DNA from: Macrosoma leucophasiata
Taxonomy: Eukaryota > Arthropoda > Insecta > Lepidoptera > Hedylidae
Direction of reading: 5' to 3'
NCBI GenBank assembly: GCA_036365455.1
Contig: JAWQUS010000008.1
Span: forward strand, 18,645,501-18,709,500
Length of the DNA: 64,000 nucleotides
Part shown: positions 62,377-64,000 of the stretch, piece after piece
Position numbering within the stretch: the stretch's first letter is position 1
Layout of the letters: each line of letters starts with the position of its first letter
Made by a program: the position numbers and the translations under genes
Notes under the pieces: model-generated
The model's input: only the letters and a program-made list of their open reading frames with translations
Database searches by the model: none
Told to the model about the DNA's origin: nothing

Positions 62377-64000
62377 TTATGTACTTGTTTGTTATGCTAA
62401 CATAGCAGACGGTGGACATATTTCATGTCTAGTAAGATACCTACACTGGACAATCAATATGATAAAGTTTTCAATGTACCTTTATAATACTCTTCCATAT
62501 CGAGTAAGGATACATCTAGAAAAGTAATATAACAATTTAATGAAATAGGAAAGCGGAGCATTTATTGCCATAATGCAATTAGTGTTAGAGTCAATTTAAA
62601 ATGTTACACATCTACACATAAAACTGTCAGTTATGCGTACTGGTAGCTGTCAGAGGAATCAGTTCATGCCTTAATTTATATGTGTATGCAATTATTATTA
62701 CGAATTATAAGATCTTATTTATTTTGAGGGCAATCAAAAATTGTGCGGTGGAGCCTTTTTTATAGGTACATAAAAATGTTAGTAAATCGATGATTAAGTA
62801 ATACATCCCATAGTTTTACAAGGCGACTATCCGTGACTGACTAGTGTAAAGGCCTTCTTAAATATGTATCCCCGATGGCGAGGTCGTCTATCTGTATTAT
62901 TAATTACTGGCATTATAATGTCGTAGCCATATCGTAGCATTACCCACATCACGATAATATTCGATCACTTCATTTTCACAGTCATGAAATATTTCACTAC
63001 CCATTGGCCATATTATGTGTCTTTGTCAGATCAATCATGAGAATTGTTTGTCGATATGGTCATTTCATGAATGATTGAATATTTCTCGATGTGGACAATA
63101 TCACGATAGGACCACTACATATTTTATTATTATTTATACAATTTTATAGCAAAACAGAACATAGAAACGGATAAGGATTAACTCAAATCTTAGCCTGCTA
63201 CATAATTGCGCGGTCTTTGACTACAGTATTATAATTAAGATATAATAACGGTTTTGATGTTTTTCTTTGGAATTTGATTATGTGCTGCATATATTAATTT
63301 TAATGTTTTTCGAAACATAACAAGGATAATGAAAATAACGAATAAGCAATCGAAAAACAATTTTGAAAAGAGAAGTATTTTTATATAGAGTTATGTACGT
63401 ATAAATAGTATTTATATAATAATATTGAATACCGAAGCACGTATCCATAGTATATTATTTGTAGGTTAATTAAACACTTCGACAATCTCGTCATACTTTG
63501 ATACTTTTCATATAGAGCTAGTAAGCACTTTAAGCTTATTAGGCATTCATGTTGATGTTATTATACAAATTAATAATAACCATTAACAATAGTTTTTACA
63601 GTAGATATCGGCCATAAGCATCAATAGATCTGGAATAACTAAAAATAAGAAGTAAAAATAACTAAAGTTCTTCGTTTGTCGTTAGTCAAGGAGCACTTTG
63701 AATATTTTAGATTCTAGTATTTTTATTGAGAATCATGTAGTAGATTGTCTAAAAATGTAATCTCATATAATAAAAATAAACTTGTAAATAACGATGTAAC
63801 AATTATATGCGTGTTTTGATTACTAATAATAATCAATAATATAATTATGTAAAATACAGTCAACATGTAAAAATATATTTGTTACGTATGTTTTGCATGC
63901 GGCATGCACTTACGACTTGTTGGTTTTTATTTTGTTTCACTTGGTTTTTGTGTTAGGTGTGTATTAGTAAACAATTGTGTCACAATAAAGTAAACCCTAT
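62377..64000. other. AT-rich DNA to window end
   Basis: No gene, tRNA or transposon was recognised. Hairpin-like ATGAATGATTGAATATTT and CATGAAATATTTC words around 62985-63085 are short and imperfect. Confidence 0.4.

Overview
The window is nuclear DNA of an insect, almost certainly a moth or butterfly (Lepidoptera). It is AT-rich and dominated by transposable elements. The repeats include tRNA-derived SINEs, Helitron-like elements ending in a C/G-rich hairpin plus CTAG (the kind described from Lepidoptera as Lep1), a mariner, a hAT, and two CR1/Jockey-type LINEs with (TAAA)n tails. No organelle, bacterial or CRISPR features were seen. The species cannot be named from the sequence alone.

Two host genes can be supported. 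The first is scratch (scrt), a Snail-superfamily zinc-finger repressor of neural development, on the plus strand. A small exon encodes the N-terminal SNAG peptide (37588-37728). A large exon encodes the proline-rich linker and five zinc fingers (59971-61070). The 22,242-bp intron between them joins in phase and gives a 409-residue protein. The 5' UTR lies upstream of a splice acceptor at 37587. Two possible upstream exons or promoters are proposed (26.6-26.84 kb and 30.56-31.02 kb), neither proven. The second gene is intronless, on the minus strand (23346-24431), and encodes a sperm-tail PG-rich (SHIPPO) protein of the LEXM/CIMAP2 family, probably a ciliary or sperm axonemal microtubule protein.

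Layout. 0-15 kb: dispersed repeats, a catalytically dead mariner (2.94-4.14 kb), and a 2.1-kb composite at 7.8-9.9 kb whose core is a 99-bp minisatellite that reverses orientation at its midpoint. 15-17 kb: a hAT element nested in an older repeat, with exact 8-bp target duplications and a perfect 67-bp inverted repeat near its 3' end. 17-18.4 kb: a CpG-rich stretch and a tandem pair of hairpins. 18.7-22.3 kb: a decayed LINE (LINE-A). 23-31 kb: LEXM/CIMAP2, tRNA-bearing foldback elements, and the possible scrt 5' regions. 31-37.6 kb: SINEs, Helitron-like elements, and a foldback MITE 46 bp before the SNAG exon. 37.7-60 kb: the scrt intron, which carries many repeats and a LINE (LINE-B, about 5 kb) antisense to scrt with both ORFs uninterrupted. 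60-64 kb: the scrt zinc-finger exon, its poly(A) signal, and AT-rich DNA with SINE fragments.

The host genes show no sign of working together. The most unusual material is structural: convergent tandem arrays, exact palindromes, tRNA-like sequences inside inverted-repeat elements, and nested insertions whose empty sites can be read from paralogous copies in the same window.
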